Assembly: GCA_947494715.1 (NCBI GenBank)
Contig: CANLWG010000018.1
Coordinates: forward strand, 1 to 64,000
DNA from: an uncultured Flavobacteriaceae bacterium
Lineage (GTDB): Bacteria > Bacteroidota > Bacteroidia > Flavobacteriales > Flavobacteriaceae
DNA: 64,000 nt
Reading direction: 5' to 3'
The notes below the pieces were generated by a model. That model searched no databases and was not told the DNA's origin. It saw only the letters and a list, made by a program, of their open reading frames with translations. The number at the start of each line of letters is the position of its first letter. Within the stretch, counting starts at the first letter, position 1. Positions 7,437-17,342 of this stretch are shown one piece after another. The position numbers were made by a program, and so were the translations under genes.

Positions 7437-10400
7437 TTATTTTTGCTTTACGGCACTTGGGGCTTTGCCAAATTGTTTTTGAAAACTTTTAGCAAAATAG
7501 GAAGCGTTTTGAAAACCGGTATCAAAGGCGATTTCAGCAACGGTACCCGTTTGTTGTTGCAGCATTTCCATTGCCCTGTGCAATCTAAAGGAGCGTATGA
7601 ACTCATTGGGTGTTAAATTGGTAATAGCCTTGACTTTTCGCAACAACTGCGACTGACTTAGCCCAACGGCATCTGCAAGCTCAACTACGCCGAAAAGCGA
7701 ATTGGAAATTTCGGTTTCCAGTTGGTCGGTCACATTCTCCATAAAAACGGCATCCATAGAGCTCATTCTGATTTTCTTCGGTCTTAGAATATCCCCCGTA
7801 CCGAAATGTTCCTGCATTTTTCTCCGGAGGTCGATTAGGTTTTTTAATCGTATCAACAGTTCCTCGGTATCGAAAGGTTTGGTCAAATAATCATCGGCTA
7901 GACTTTTTAAACCTTCTATCTTATCTTCCTTCGAAGATTTGGCCGTGAGCAAAATAACCGGAATATGACTGGTTCGCATATCTTCCTTCAAGGTCCTGCA
8001 AACCTGATACCCATCCATCTTCGGCATCATCAAGTCACTGAGCACAATATCCGGGATATGCTCTATCGCCATAACCACACCTTCCTTCCCGTTTACGGCC
8101 TCAATTACATGGTACGATTCCTTTAATATATCACGGATGTAGCCTCTAAGATCTTTACTGTCCTCGATCATCAAAACAATAGGTAGGTTTTCATCTAGCT
8201 CAGCTTCCATAGCAATTTCAACATCCGGAACAAGTGCAACAAGTTGTTCCTCTTGCACAACTTGCTGGGCTTGACTTATACCCACTATTTTATCGTCGTC
8301 AAGGTGCTCTCTACCCAATGGAAGCAATACTTCGAAAGTACTCCCTTTATCCATTGCACTTTTTACATGCACAGTGCCCTTGTGCAATTCGACCAATTCT
8401 TTTATCAATGATAGTCCGATACCAGTTCCGGTAACATCCTCTGCATCTGCGTTGGAAGCTTGGTAGAAACGATCGAAGATATGTTCTATTTCTTGTTCTG
8501 GAATACCAGTCCCCGTATCGGAAACCGAGATGCCCAAATATTCCTTTTCATTCTTTCTTTTTTCTCGAATTGCTACAACAATTTGTCCACCATTGGCAGT
8601 ATATTTAAACGCGTTTGAAAGCAAGTTGATGATGACTTCTTCCATTTTTTCATGATCGATATACACAAAACAGGAATCTTTTTCAGCGTTAAAATCCAGC
8701 TTTATGTCTTTGGTCTCGGCAAGGGAGCTGAAAGAAGTCACCCAACCTTTTAGTAAGGGAACAACATCGATCAATGATGCTTTTAAAGCCACCCTGCCCG
8801 ATTCTATCTTGGAAAGGTCCAAAAGCTGGTTGATCAGTTTCAAAAGCCGATTTCCGTTCCGTTCTATGATATCTACCGTAGGTTGTAGGGAATTATCGAT
8901 ATTTTTTCTGATTTTTTCCAAAGGCCCGAGAATCAATGTCAAAGGCGTACGGAACTCGTGCGAAATATTGCCGAAAAAACGGGATTTCATCTTGTCCAGC
9001 TTTTCTAATTCCAGTCGTTGTGTCTCTTCAGCCGCCAGTCGTGCTTTATTCTTTCTATTTCGTAACCTAAATAATTGAAAAAGCAATAATGCAAAACCAA
9101 GGGTCGCCAAGGTGCCTACGGCAAATACATTGCGCCAAAGGGTTCTTTTCTCATTCTCTTGTTGAAGGCCAATGATTTCCTTTTCTTGTTTTTCGGTATC
9201 GTATTTAGCTTGAATTTCAGCCAGTTCTTTGTCCTTTTGTGTTCGTGAAAGACTATCGGCCACTTTCTTGTGCAGCTCATAGTATTCTAAAGCTCTTTTA
9301 TAGTTTCCTTTTTCTTTTTCGAGTCTTGATAAATGAAAATAAATACTTTCAATCACAGAATAATCGTCTTTCTCAGTAGCAAGTTCTAAAGATCTATCAA
9401 GATAAATAGAAGCACTGTCCAACTGTTTCATCCCGATAAATGCCTCGGCCAATTTATCATGGATGTACGTCAACGAGGTTTGTCTTTCAGAAATTTCACT
9501 ATGCCATTTGGCCTTGGAGAAATTGGCCTTTGCTCTATTATAATCCTTTTGGAGCAAATAAGTTTCGCCAAGATTGGAATATGACCGGATCAATCCTATA
9601 GTGCTTTTGAGTTCTGTGTGAACTTCAAGTGACTTTTCATGGTAGACCAATGCACTGTCCAACTTATTCCAATCCTCATAAACCAGCCCCATATTGTTGT
9701 AAACCCGCGCGGCACTTGACCTATCACCAAGTTTGCTATAACCTGCTAAACTTTGCCGGTAATAATCCATGGCTGTTTCATAATTGCCATTCTCCCAATG
9801 CACCGCCCCTAATGACAAATTGGAATGCGACAACCCACGTATATCCTGTATTTCTTCTTTAATGACCCGACTATCGAAATAGTACTGCAATGCTTTTTCT
9901 TCATCATTCAACCCCTCATAAAAAACACCTATCCAGTATGTTACATCTGAAACACCCTTTTTGTCCTCCAAACCTTCATAAATTTTCAGGCTTTGATTGT
10001 AGTAATCCAAAGAGGTTTCATTATCACCTGTAAAGAACTTGTGTTTTCCAAATCTAAAATAGGCCTCTGCCAGGGCTTGATGATTTCCATTATCAGTTAA
10101 AATTAAAATACTGGATTCATATAGTTTTTTGGCTTTATCATATTCTGCGTTCCTAGTGAATATTATTGCACTGCCAACATAGCTTTGTGCCAGTAAGGTT
10201 TTGTCTTGAAGTTTTTGGGATAACGCAATAGACTCATCGAAGGCCTGTTGCGCCAAAAGATATTTGCCAGATACAGTCAAAGCCATTCCTTTTAAATACT
10301 TTGCTCTAGCCAATTGTTCAGGAAACTGGGATATATCATCCGAATTGATGTTTCTTTCGGACAATTCCAACGCTTTGGTCGCATCTCTGTTCAGATATAG

Positions 10401-10550
10401 TTTTGCTAGGTCATTAGATTTGGAATAATAGATTTCTCCTTGCAATTGCCCAAGTTCCTCAGTCAGGCTTTCGATTTGGGAACTCTGGGAATAGACAATG
10501 GACGAACCAAGAAAGAGAAGACAATAAATTGGGCGCCATAAGTGTTGCAC
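7437..10550 (-). CDS. Hybrid two-component system regulator (TPR sensor, HisKA, REC, AraC output)
   Basis: 1037 residues. An N-terminal signal sequence (IYCLLFLGSSIVYSQ) leads to a periplasmic domain of about ten TPR-like repeats (residues of about 50-450, recurring A-x-Y-Y-x-x-S-L patterns), one membrane segment near residue 475-495 (VFAVGTLATLGFALLLFQLF), a HisKA with the phospho-acceptor His in ISHEFRTPLTLI, HATPase with NLLSNAFKYT, DTGTGIP and GTGIGLSL, a receiver with the phospho-acceptor Asp in IVLSDLMMPKMDG and the conserved Lys in DDYLTKPF, and an AraC-type HTH at the C-terminus (FIRSFRLHRAMEML, FDTGFQNASYFAKSFQKQFG). This is the hybrid design of Bacteroidota, but the sensor is TPR rather than the Reg_prop propeller of typical polysaccharide-sensing members. 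No utilisation locus is adjacent, so its targets are unknown. Confidence 0.92.
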   Translation of the reverse strand: MQHLWRPIYCLLFLGSSIVYSQSSQIESLTEELGQLQGEIYYSKSNDLAKLYLNRDATKALELSERNINSDDISQFPEQLARAKYLKGMALTVSGKYLLAQQAFDESIALSQKLQDKTLLAQSYVGSAIIFTRNAEYDKAKKLYESSILILTDNGNHQALAEAYFRFGKHKFFTGDNETSLDYYNQSLKIYEGLEDKKGVSDVTYWIGVFYEGLNDEEKALQYYFDSRVIKEEIQDIRGLSHSNLSLGAVHWENGNYETAMDYYRQSLAGYSKLGDRSSAARVYNNMGLVYEDWNKLDSALVYHEKSLEVHTELKSTIGLIRSYSNLGETYLLQKDYNRAKANFSKAKWHSEISERQTSLTYIHDKLAEAFIGMKQLDSASIYLDRSLELATEKDDYSVIESIYFHLSRLEKEKGNYKRALEYYELHKKVADSLSRTQKDKELAEIQAKYDTEKQEKEIIGLQQENEKRTLWRNVFAVGTLATLGFALLLFQLFRLRNRKNKARLAAEETQRLELEKLDKMKSRFFGNISHEFRTPLTLILGPLEKIRKNIDNSLQPTVDIIERNGNRLLKLINQLLDLSKIESGRVALKASLIDVVPLLKGWVTSFSSLAETKDIKLDFNAEKDSCFVYIDHEKMEEVIINLLSNAFKYTANGGQIVVAIREKRKNEKEYLGISVSDTGTGIPEQEIEHIFDRFYQASNADAEDVTGTGIGLSLIKELVELHKGTVHVKSAMDKGSTFEVLLPLGREHLDDDKIVGISQAQQVVQEEQLVALVPDVEIAMEAELDENLPIVLMIEDSKDLRGYIRDILKESYHVIEAVNGKEGVVMAIEHIPDIVLSDLMMPKMDGYQVCRTLKEDMRTSHIPVILLTAKSSKEDKIEGLKSLADDYLTKPFDTEELLIRLKNLIDLRRKMQEHFGTGDILRPKKIRMSSMDAVFMENVTDQLETEISNSLFGVVELADAVGLSQSQLLRKVKAITNLTPNEFIRSFRLHRAMEMLQQQTGTVAEIAFDTGFQNASYFAKSFQKQFGKAPSAVKQK

Positions 10551-10937
10551 ATTAAAAACCTTTAAATTGACAGGTCTAAAGTACTTAATTTACGCTTACG
10601 GAAAAGAGGATAATCTATGAGAATTTTTCTGATGAAATTAGTTCCTTTATGTAATCAGATTTTAGTGAAAGGCTTCTGTAAATTTTCCATTGTTCAAAAA
10701 AACCAGCGTTTTTTGGAACATCCAATGTATTCTTTTCCCCCATCTTTCAATTAATTTTTATGGGATGACCAATGTCATGGTTAGACTTTGTTACTTTCAT
10801 TAGATTACGGACACAGGGTAAATGCCTTTATCCAGTTCTTAGATTTAATTTGTATTAATTAAGCCATGCTAAATTAGCTATTGTTCCCTCTATAGACATA
10901 ACCTATATGTGATTGTTATCGGGTATTAGGCATTAAC
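10551..10937. other. Divergent intergenic region, AT-rich
   Basis: 387 bases between divergently transcribed genes (regulator at 10550 minus, ASCH-like at 10938 plus). It must carry both promoters. I see no hairpin, repeat or open reading frame that I can support. Confidence 0.4.
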
Positions 10938-11375
10938 ATGGAAAAAATGGACAGCGTAGTTTATCTAGATTTTAAATCAAAGGAATTAGAAAACCTTAAA
11001 AACGGACAGAAAACAATGATTATCCGTGGAGCAATGGGACGTAAATTACCTTATGGACGTGTGAATAAAAATGATGTTTTGTTCTTCATTGAAAATAAAG
11101 GGGACGGACTTATAAAAGGAAAAGCAGTTGTAGATAGTGTTTTCAACTCGGATAAATTGACAAAAGAACAATCCATCGAAATAGTAGAAGAAAATCAGGA
11201 CAAGTTACTTTTGAACAAAGAACTTGGAAAAAGATTCGGAGGAAAAAGGTATTTAGTTCTAATCACAATAAAGGATTTTAAGGAAATCGAACCTTTCAAA
11301 ATTGATAGGTCTGAATATGGGAATATGGATGATTGGTTGCAGGTTGAAAATATTGAAAGAGTAAGAATCAAATAA
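10938..11375 (+). CDS. ASCH/PUA-like domain protein
   Basis: 145 residues, no signal peptide. The pattern at the N-terminus (YLDFKSKELENLKNGQKTMIIRGA, then LPYGRVNKNDVLFFIENKG and GKAVVDSVFN) resembles ASCH-type small beta-barrel domains, which have a substrate-specificity Lys after GxKT-like turns and a VGDxLxF strand. ASCH domains bind RNA or modified nucleosides. The match is by pattern only and weak. It stands alone on the plus strand. Confidence 0.5.
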   Translation: MEKMDSVVYLDFKSKELENLKNGQKTMIIRGAMGRKLPYGRVNKNDVLFFIENKGDGLIKGKAVVDSVFNSDKLTKEQSIEIVEENQDKLLLNKELGKRFGGKRYLVLITIKDFKEIEPFKIDRSEYGNMDDWLQVENIERVRIK

Positions 11376-11521
11376 AAAGGGCAATTGACTTTCAAAATGC
11401 TGGAAAAACCGTCCTTAAAAACTGCCGGTCAATGAGGTCTTAAAAAGCGTAAGTTTATAACTCAACAAAACAGGCTTTCACGATCACTATTCGGCACCTT
11501 TCCGAATATAGGACATAGTGA

Positions 11522-12484
11522 ATGACCGTAGCTGAAAGGAAATATGAGAATAGTTTTAATATATATATATTATCAGTTTGCTTCATTCAGTTCACCGTAT
11601 TAGCACAGGGAGAAATAAACGATGATATGAAGGGAGCATATCTTGGTCAAACACCACCTTCTGAAATTGCACAACTTTTTGCACCGGGGATTATCTCAAC
11701 AAATGAAAAGGAGGCATTATACGGTGTATTCAATAGCGGTAGTTATATTGTTTTTGATAGAACACCTAAAGGTTTTACTGATTGGGACAATTATCCAATC
11801 TATGTCTGTAAAGAAGAAAATGGCACTTGGACAAAGCCCGTGCTTACAAGGCATTTGGGGAAACCGGGGTATTTTAACTATCCAAATCCAATAAATAATG
11901 AGGAATTGTTTTATGGATGGTGGCTACCCTTGGATGAAAATGGAGCTTTTACAAATTTGGATATATGGAAAGTAAGATATGCCAAGGGTAAGTGGGATGA
12001 AGCTGAAAAACTACCTTATCCAATCAATACAGAATACATTGACACGTGGCCTTCGATCACAAGCGATAAGGTTCTATATTTTTTTAGTACCCGTGAAGGT
12101 GGGAAAGGTAAATCTGACATCTATAGATCTGTACCAGAAAATGGAAAATATACATCTGTTGAAAATCTCGGACCAAAAATAAATACATCCGGAGTGGACC
12201 ATGACCCATGTATTTCAGCCGATGGCAGTTTTTTGATTTTTAGTTCAAATCGTGATGGAAGCTTGGGGAAAGATGACCTGTTTGTGGCATTTCAACAAAA
12301 AAACGGGGAATGGATGAATCCAATAAATTTAGGAAAAGAAATTAATTCTGAGGAGTCTGAAAATAGGCCCTATTTAACTCCTGATGAAAAATACTTGTTC
12401 TTTACTAGTATGAGAAATGGGAACCTTGATATTTTTTGGGCAGATATCAAAATAATTAAAAAGTTAAGGCCAGTAAAGCTGTAA
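11522..12484 (+). CDS. Exported PD40/WD40-like beta-propeller protein (copy 1)
   Basis: 320 residues. After a short charged start comes a hydrophobic segment (IYILSVCFIQFTVLAQ) that serves as signal peptide. The mature protein has TolB-like PD40 blades with recurring patterns: WPSITSDKVLYFFSTREGG-type, ISADGSFLIFSSNRDG and LTPDEKYLFFTSMRNGNLDIFW. The opening YLGQTPPSEIAQLFAPG is also found, diverged, in the next gene (YFGQKPPGLKAELFNGG), so the two are paralogues in tandem. Probable periplasmic or surface propeller; ligand unknown. The start could be slightly downstream, since the first residues are unusual for a signal peptide. Confidence 0.75.
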   Translation: MTVAERKYENSFNIYILSVCFIQFTVLAQGEINDDMKGAYLGQTPPSEIAQLFAPGIISTNEKEALYGVFNSGSYIVFDRTPKGFTDWDNYPIYVCKEENGTWTKPVLTRHLGKPGYFNYPNPINNEELFYGWWLPLDENGAFTNLDIWKVRYAKGKWDEAEKLPYPINTEYIDTWPSITSDKVLYFFSTREGGKGKSDIYRSVPENGKYTSVENLGPKINTSGVDHDPCISADGSFLIFSSNRDGSLGKDDLFVAFQQKNGEWMNPINLGKEINSEESENRPYLTPDEKYLFFTSMRNGNLDIFWADIKIIKKLRPVKL

Positions 12485-12640
12485 TATGAATCTGTTTCGT
12501 AAAACATATAAGAATAATAACTAAAACTATAGTTAACTTAAGTGTTGTAGCATGCTTCAACTTCATTGCATATTGAAAGATTTGAGTTTCTAAATCAGCT
12601 ACTATTCTTATACTAAAGGGCAAGAAACATAAAAACAAAA

Positions 12641-13579
12641 ATGAGAAAAATAACATTTTCACTTTTAACAATATTGATAATTACGGTCCAAGCATATGCC
12701 CAGGACAGTAAGATAAATTACTTTGGACAAAAACCTCCAGGGCTTAAGGCCGAATTGTTTAACGGTGGTGGATTTGTAGAACATCCTAGAGGCGAAAAAA
12801 GGAGTTTTAATGTTTCTTTTTCACCTGATGGTACAGAAATGTTTTTTTCCTATTTCAAGGCAACTAAGGAAAAACCGGAACCTGCATATGAAATAAAAAC
12901 ATTCAAATTTATTGATGAAGAATGGATGGGTCCAAAAACAGCTTCATTTTCTGGCAAATATTCTGATGTGGACATTAATTTTTCGCCCGATGGCAATTAT
13001 TTGTTCTTTGCTTCAGATAGACCACAACCAAATTCCGTCGGTCTTGATATATATTATGCAATAAAAACAGAAGGCGGTTGGTCAGAACCAATTTATGCCG
13101 GTACGGACATTAACACGGCCGAAGGAGAAGTGTATCCTTCTGTTTCAAAGAAAAAGAATGTTTTTTTTCGTTCATCGCGTCAAGGGGGCTATGGCGGTGA
13201 TGACCTATATCGAGCTGAATGGGTGAATGGAAATTTTATAAATGTGAAAAATCTGGGGCCAAATATAAATTCTGTCTTTGGGGAAAGCAATTCGGTAATT
13301 GCACCAGATGAAAGCTATATACTTTTCTGCACTTCGCGACCCGAAAGTAGTAACATACAGCAGATTTACATTTCTTTTCAAATAGGTGAAAACATCTGGA
13401 CTAAAGCCACTCCTTTAGGAACTGAAATAAATACCGAAGCTGGGGCCGGTTCACCGACATTATCTCCAGATGCTAAATATCTCTTTTTCAAAAAAGCAAA
13501 AAAGCCTCATCGAGGTATTTATTGGATAAGCACCAAGATTTTTGAAAAGTTGAAACCCCTGAATCTGAATAAAGATTAA
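12641..13579 (+). CDS. Exported PD40/WD40-like beta-propeller protein (copy 2)
   Basis: 312 residues starting MRKITFSLLTILIITVQAYA, a clean signal peptide. Blade motifs: FSPDGTEMFFSYFK, FSPDGNYLFFASDRPQ, VSKKKNVFFRSSRQGGYGGDDLY, IAPDESYILFCTSRP and LSPDAKYLFFKKAKK. It is homologous along its length with the preceding gene, which lies 156 bases upstream on the same strand. Members of this family usually stand in the periplasm or on the outer membrane and are often annotated TolB-like; a specific function cannot be given. Confidence 0.8.
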   Translation: MRKITFSLLTILIITVQAYAQDSKINYFGQKPPGLKAELFNGGGFVEHPRGEKRSFNVSFSPDGTEMFFSYFKATKEKPEPAYEIKTFKFIDEEWMGPKTASFSGKYSDVDINFSPDGNYLFFASDRPQPNSVGLDIYYAIKTEGGWSEPIYAGTDINTAEGEVYPSVSKKKNVFFRSSRQGGYGGDDLYRAEWVNGNFINVKNLGPNINSVFGESNSVIAPDESYILFCTSRPESSNIQQIYISFQIGENIWTKATPLGTEINTEAGAGSPTLSPDAKYLFFKKAKKPHRGIYWISTKIFEKLKPLNLNKD

Positions 13580-14037
13580 ACAAAATAAGCTTACTTACAA
13601 GACATAGTAAGAAGCATGTATGAAAGCAACTAACTTAAAGTTTATCTTCTCCAACTTTTGTGTTTTGACCGGAAATCATCCTGTAATTACCTACTTTTTC
13701 ATTTACTAATCGTTGCTCCTTAATTCTTAAAGGTTCATAAAACGAGCCTTTTTCGGGACAATAAAAATCTTAATTAAACATTCACTCCAATACTAACATT
13801 TGTACTTCTTTGTTGTTAGTGTAAGGAATCGAACCTTGTTTTATTAGATGGAGTAACCTATTCGGTGAGCATAAACTTTTAATATGCTCGAAAACCTATA
13901 TTTATTGGGGTCTTGAAAGGCCGGTTCTAGTCCCTCCGGTTTTGTTCCTGTATATCCTGTTTTCCATTGCAAAAACAACTCCAAGGACCTGCATTCATAC
14001 CACTCACTCATTTAAAAATTGTATTCGCTTATATAAA
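13580..14037. other. Convergent intergenic region with degenerate repeat A
   Basis: 458 bases between the end of the PD40 gene and the end of the patatin-like gene. It holds one copy of the dispersed repeat (13853-13944). At 13823-13837 the minus strand reads AAGGTTCGATTCCTT, which looks like an isolated tRNA T-arm, but no acceptor or anticodon arm can be fitted. No gene is seen. Confidence 0.5.
13853..13944 (+). repeat. Dispersed degenerate repeat, copy A
   Basis: Begins GTAACCTATTCGGTGAGCAT and ends GTTCTAGTCCCTCCGGTTTT, with GGGGTCTT in between. Copy C at 30223 shares 20 of the first 24 bases (GTCACCTATACGGTGAACAT) and the end GTTCTAGTCTCTCCGATTTT. Copy B at 22611 shares CAACCTATTCGGT, AAAACCT and GGGGTCTTCA. 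All three point the same way. Inside A, GAGCAT and ATGCTC can pair. The D-arm-like start and T-arm-like end recall a decayed tRNA, but no cloverleaf folds. Confidence 0.55.
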
Positions 14038-17000
14038 TTATTGTACAATCCGATCCATGGTATTGGAAACTTTTTCATGCTTTAACATTTTTATCATGAA
14101 TTCATAGGCAGGAGCAGCCATTACTCGGCTCATGGGTGGCTCCACAATGGGTTTTTCCCCATACTTGCACTCCTGGGCTATCATAGTCTCAATCTCTTTG
14201 TTATTCTCACGAACCAAGTCGTAGAGATAGGTATCCACCTCCTTTTCACAGCCCAGACAAACGAGTTCCTTCCCGATAGTGGCCTTTACATCCGCAACGG
14301 TAAAGCGGTGGGGCAGATAGATGGTCTCAAATTCCACTTGCTCGTATTTTTCCGACAGCTTTCTTAACTCCTCCTTGATGAATAGGGGCATCATCTCTGT
14401 GGAGGCCACAGAACTCACGATAGACCCCAACTCCGTATGATAATTGATTTCTGTGGGACTGCATAATGCCTTTCGAAGGATGTATTTAATGTACTGTTCC
14501 TTATCATTTACAATACTCACAAAGACATTGCGCTGTTGAAGATCATCCATGCAGGTAGTGCGCTCCAGATGGTTCACGGCACGGAACATTTTATAGGCCG
14601 ACAGCAAACCGGAATTCTCGTAGATGCCACCATCGTTAAAGTGGCCCTTGTTCTCAATCTTGGCAGCGGGACTAATTATTGGGAAACGATTGGACGTAGA
14701 GACCGCGTCATAATACGTAAGTGTTTTTTTCTGTTGGAACTTCCTGGGGTCCGGGACAATTTCAAGGATATTGTCAGCACCATGATATAACAGCGATAGA
14801 GCGATGGAATCCTCCGCCCTAACGCTTACGGACATCCCTTGGTTACCACGTACATTAGTGGTATTGGAGATCAATACAGGATAGTTACCTAGGGAATCGT
14901 ACAGGCCTCGCCAATATTCCCGATAGGGCGTTCTCCCTGCAACATCCAGATCATTATTGGTAATTGCGGCATAGCGGTCCATGGCCTTGGAAGAACGGTC
15001 TTCCCCGCTTAGATTAAGACCAAAAAGACCGGGGACAAACATATAATTGAACAAATCCCTACCTAGGGCATGGGCTAGGTCCAAAGACAAAATGTTTTCG
15101 GTCGACACTGCCGTAATTAGGTCTTTCCATATTGTATCCCTTGGGTTTTCCCGAATGATTGCAGACATATTTGCCAACCCCATTGTCCCCCCGGAAGCCC
15201 CTGATATGCATACCGCTTTTTGAAAGAGCTCTTTATCCCTTTTATATAGCTCATGTAAAACGGTCATGGTCCAAGCATTGGATTTCATCCCTCCGCCATA
15301 ACAACCAATGTAGTAGCGGGTCCTGGTCTTAGAAAGCTTCTTAACATATTCTTCTAGGGAAAGTTCTACTTTTGGTGCCCGTTCTACCGGCGTAAGGGTA
15401 AAAAGATTGTTATTAAATGTTCGGGTGAAACCGTAGGCCACCAACATCACGGTAATGAGGCCCAGAGCAAAATTCACGAACTTCTGTGAATTGCGCTTGG
15501 CATGTTTCTCCTGTGAATGCTTGTAGTAAATGTAGTTCTTGGTTAGGACTACCAAAATGCCATAGTACAGGAAAAGAGCGGATAGGATGATAAGGACCGC
15601 ATTGAAAGCAGTGGAAAGATCGCTCCAAAGATTCAGGACCAGAAAGAAAACTGCATTGACCACCCCAATGATTGCGTTGGCCTGCAAAAAGGTGATGTTA
15701 TTGCTCAGTGCACCAAAGCCCAGCTTGGAGAGTAATTTGAAGCTCCATTGGTTCTCGGTAAAATCATGATCGGAAAAAAATCCCAGAACCTTTTCCTTTT
15801 GTTCCCGAATCGCCTTTTTTCGTACTTCGGCATGTTCCTCCTCACTAATAGTATCCTTATGATAGGGAAGCTTGATAAAGGAATTGGTAATCGACTTGAA
15901 ATCAGGGTTGAAAAAGGAAAAACGAAAGATAGATCGAAAGGCACGGTAATAGATAAAGGTCACCGTTTGAGAAATGATGCATAATAAACTTAAGGTTACC
16001 GCAATTTCGGAATAGCGACATTTTGCACAGAACAATAGTAGGGCAAAAAAGGAGATATGAAAGACCACAGTGATAATCAAAATGGCAAGATATGCCTTAA
16101 TTGGCCTATTGATAAGCCGTACCGCTTTCTTGCGGATAGTCTCCCCGGCCTCCTCCTCGGTGGGCATTTTTTGTCCAATTACCTGCTCTGCCGAGGTAAT
16201 GGTCAATTGCTTTTGTATTTTGGGCGAGTAGTCGCCATCATAAAAATTCGGAAGATTGTGATGCAAATAGGCATAGGTATTGTCATACCAATCGTCCTTA
16301 AGCTCTTTGAGATAGTACTGTAACAAAATACCACAGATCAGCAATGCCACTGCCAAATTCGAGGTCTGCAACAACCAATTGAAATTAATCTGGGAGGGAT
16401 AGGCCACCATATAGAAAAGCGCGACATAAAAGCAGATTCCCAGTATTCTGAACAAAAGATTTACATTGCCTTCCGTCTTTCCGGCCTGGGTATCTTTATA
16501 ATCCTTATTATACCTAAAATGTACCACGCCTAGAAATGCTACCCTTAGTTTCGCCATAAACCATTCCCTATGGTTCTCCTGAATGTTGAAATAGGTGGGA
16601 TAATGGGCAATGACTACTGCAAAAATGGGTGCGAAAAGTAGCAGTAGTATCGCAAAGTTCCACCAGTCCAGATAGAGGTCTACAATAATGGAATTCACCT
16701 GGGGTGCTTTTGGAAGTAAGATCCCTATCACCAAAAGGATAAGCAAACTATAGACCGAAGAGATTACAAATTCCTTGACTATCGGGTAGAGTTCCTTGGT
16801 GACATACCGTATAAACCGAAGCACGAAGACCAAGGTCGCAAGGCCATAGACACCCATTTTGGCATACACCAACACCTTGTTGAAGGAAATGGTGAACATA
16901 TACCACAAATTTTCGGACACATCAAAGAGGTAGGCCAAACAGACCAAAATGGTAAACAGGACAAACACCTGCCTGGATTTGGTATTGTCATGGTCCGTTT

Positions 17001-17292
17001 TCTTCTTAAAATACTTCCAAGCCAAGAGCAGCAGGAGGAAGGCCCAGAAGAAATCCAGAACAAAAAATGCATAATAGGAAAATTTCAGCCAAAAATTTCC
17101 ATCCATCAATTCCTGTAATAGGGCCGTATCCGTTCCTTCTCCAAATTGCGGATGGTTTACAATTCCAGGGACATAAAAAATTCCACCTACGATCAGCATG
17201 GCTATCGTCAAAAGAAAAAATATCCAAAATTGCGTGCTGTAGAACACATTATCCGTAATGCGTTCCTTAAAAGTTGTTTTTTTTGTTTCCAT
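14038..17292 (-). CDS. Membrane-anchored patatin-like phospholipase
   Basis: From the preferred ATG at 17292 the protein starts METKKTTFKERITDNVFYST; a frame from 17385 adds 31 polar residues but overlaps the upstream protease gene by 43 bases. The first ~640 residues form a polytopic membrane region with about ten hydrophobic segments in three blocks. The C-terminal ~430 residues are a patatin lipase domain: oxyanion loop GCYGGGMKSNAW, nucleophile Ser in ISGASGGTMG and catalytic Asp in FNDGGIYENSG. It should cleave acyl esters of phospholipids at the inner membrane. A patatin fused to so large a membrane part is unusual. It is the last gene of the five-gene operon and the likely effector of it. 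Confidence 0.85.
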   Translation of the reverse strand: METKKTTFKERITDNVFYSTQFWIFFLLTIAMLIVGGIFYVPGIVNHPQFGEGTDTALLQELMDGNFWLKFSYYAFFVLDFFWAFLLLLLAWKYFKKKTDHDNTKSRQVFVLFTILVCLAYLFDVSENLWYMFTISFNKVLVYAKMGVYGLATLVFVLRFIRYVTKELYPIVKEFVISSVYSLLILLVIGILLPKAPQVNSIIVDLYLDWWNFAILLLLFAPIFAVVIAHYPTYFNIQENHREWFMAKLRVAFLGVVHFRYNKDYKDTQAGKTEGNVNLLFRILGICFYVALFYMVAYPSQINFNWLLQTSNLAVALLICGILLQYYLKELKDDWYDNTYAYLHHNLPNFYDGDYSPKIQKQLTITSAEQVIGQKMPTEEEAGETIRKKAVRLINRPIKAYLAILIITVVFHISFFALLLFCAKCRYSEIAVTLSLLCIISQTVTFIYYRAFRSIFRFSFFNPDFKSITNSFIKLPYHKDTISEEEHAEVRKKAIREQKEKVLGFFSDHDFTENQWSFKLLSKLGFGALSNNITFLQANAIIGVVNAVFFLVLNLWSDLSTAFNAVLIILSALFLYYGILVVLTKNYIYYKHSQEKHAKRNSQKFVNFALGLITVMLVAYGFTRTFNNNLFTLTPVERAPKVELSLEEYVKKLSKTRTRYYIGCYGGGMKSNAWTMTVLHELYKRDKELFQKAVCISGASGGTMGLANMSAIIRENPRDTIWKDLITAVSTENILSLDLAHALGRDLFNYMFVPGLFGLNLSGEDRSSKAMDRYAAITNNDLDVAGRTPYREYWRGLYDSLGNYPVLISNTTNVRGNQGMSVSVRAEDSIALSLLYHGADNILEIVPDPRKFQQKKTLTYYDAVSTSNRFPIISPAAKIENKGHFNDGGIYENSGLLSAYKMFRAVNHLERTTCMDDLQQRNVFVSIVNDKEQYIKYILRKALCSPTEINYHTELGSIVSSVASTEMMPLFIKEELRKLSEKYEQVEFETIYLPHRFTVADVKATIGKELVCLGCEKEVDTYLYDLVRENNKEIETMIAQECKYGEKPIVEPPMSRVMAAPAYEFMIKMLKHEKVSNTMDRIVQ

Positions 17293-17342
17293 TGGTTTCG
17301 TTTTTCTCGTTTGTTTTGGTTTTATGTCCAAAGGTTCCTTAG

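Noticed and set aside
10938-11375. A toxin or antitoxin reading for the isolated 145-residue gene
   Set aside because: No small partner gene overlaps or adjoins it, and the sequence pattern fits an ASCH-like domain better.
13823-13944. A tRNA gene at repeat A or beside it
   Set aside because: T-arm-like pieces exist on both strands (GGTTCTAGTCC plus; AAGGTTCGATTCCTT minus), but no acceptor stem or anticodon arm can be paired with them.
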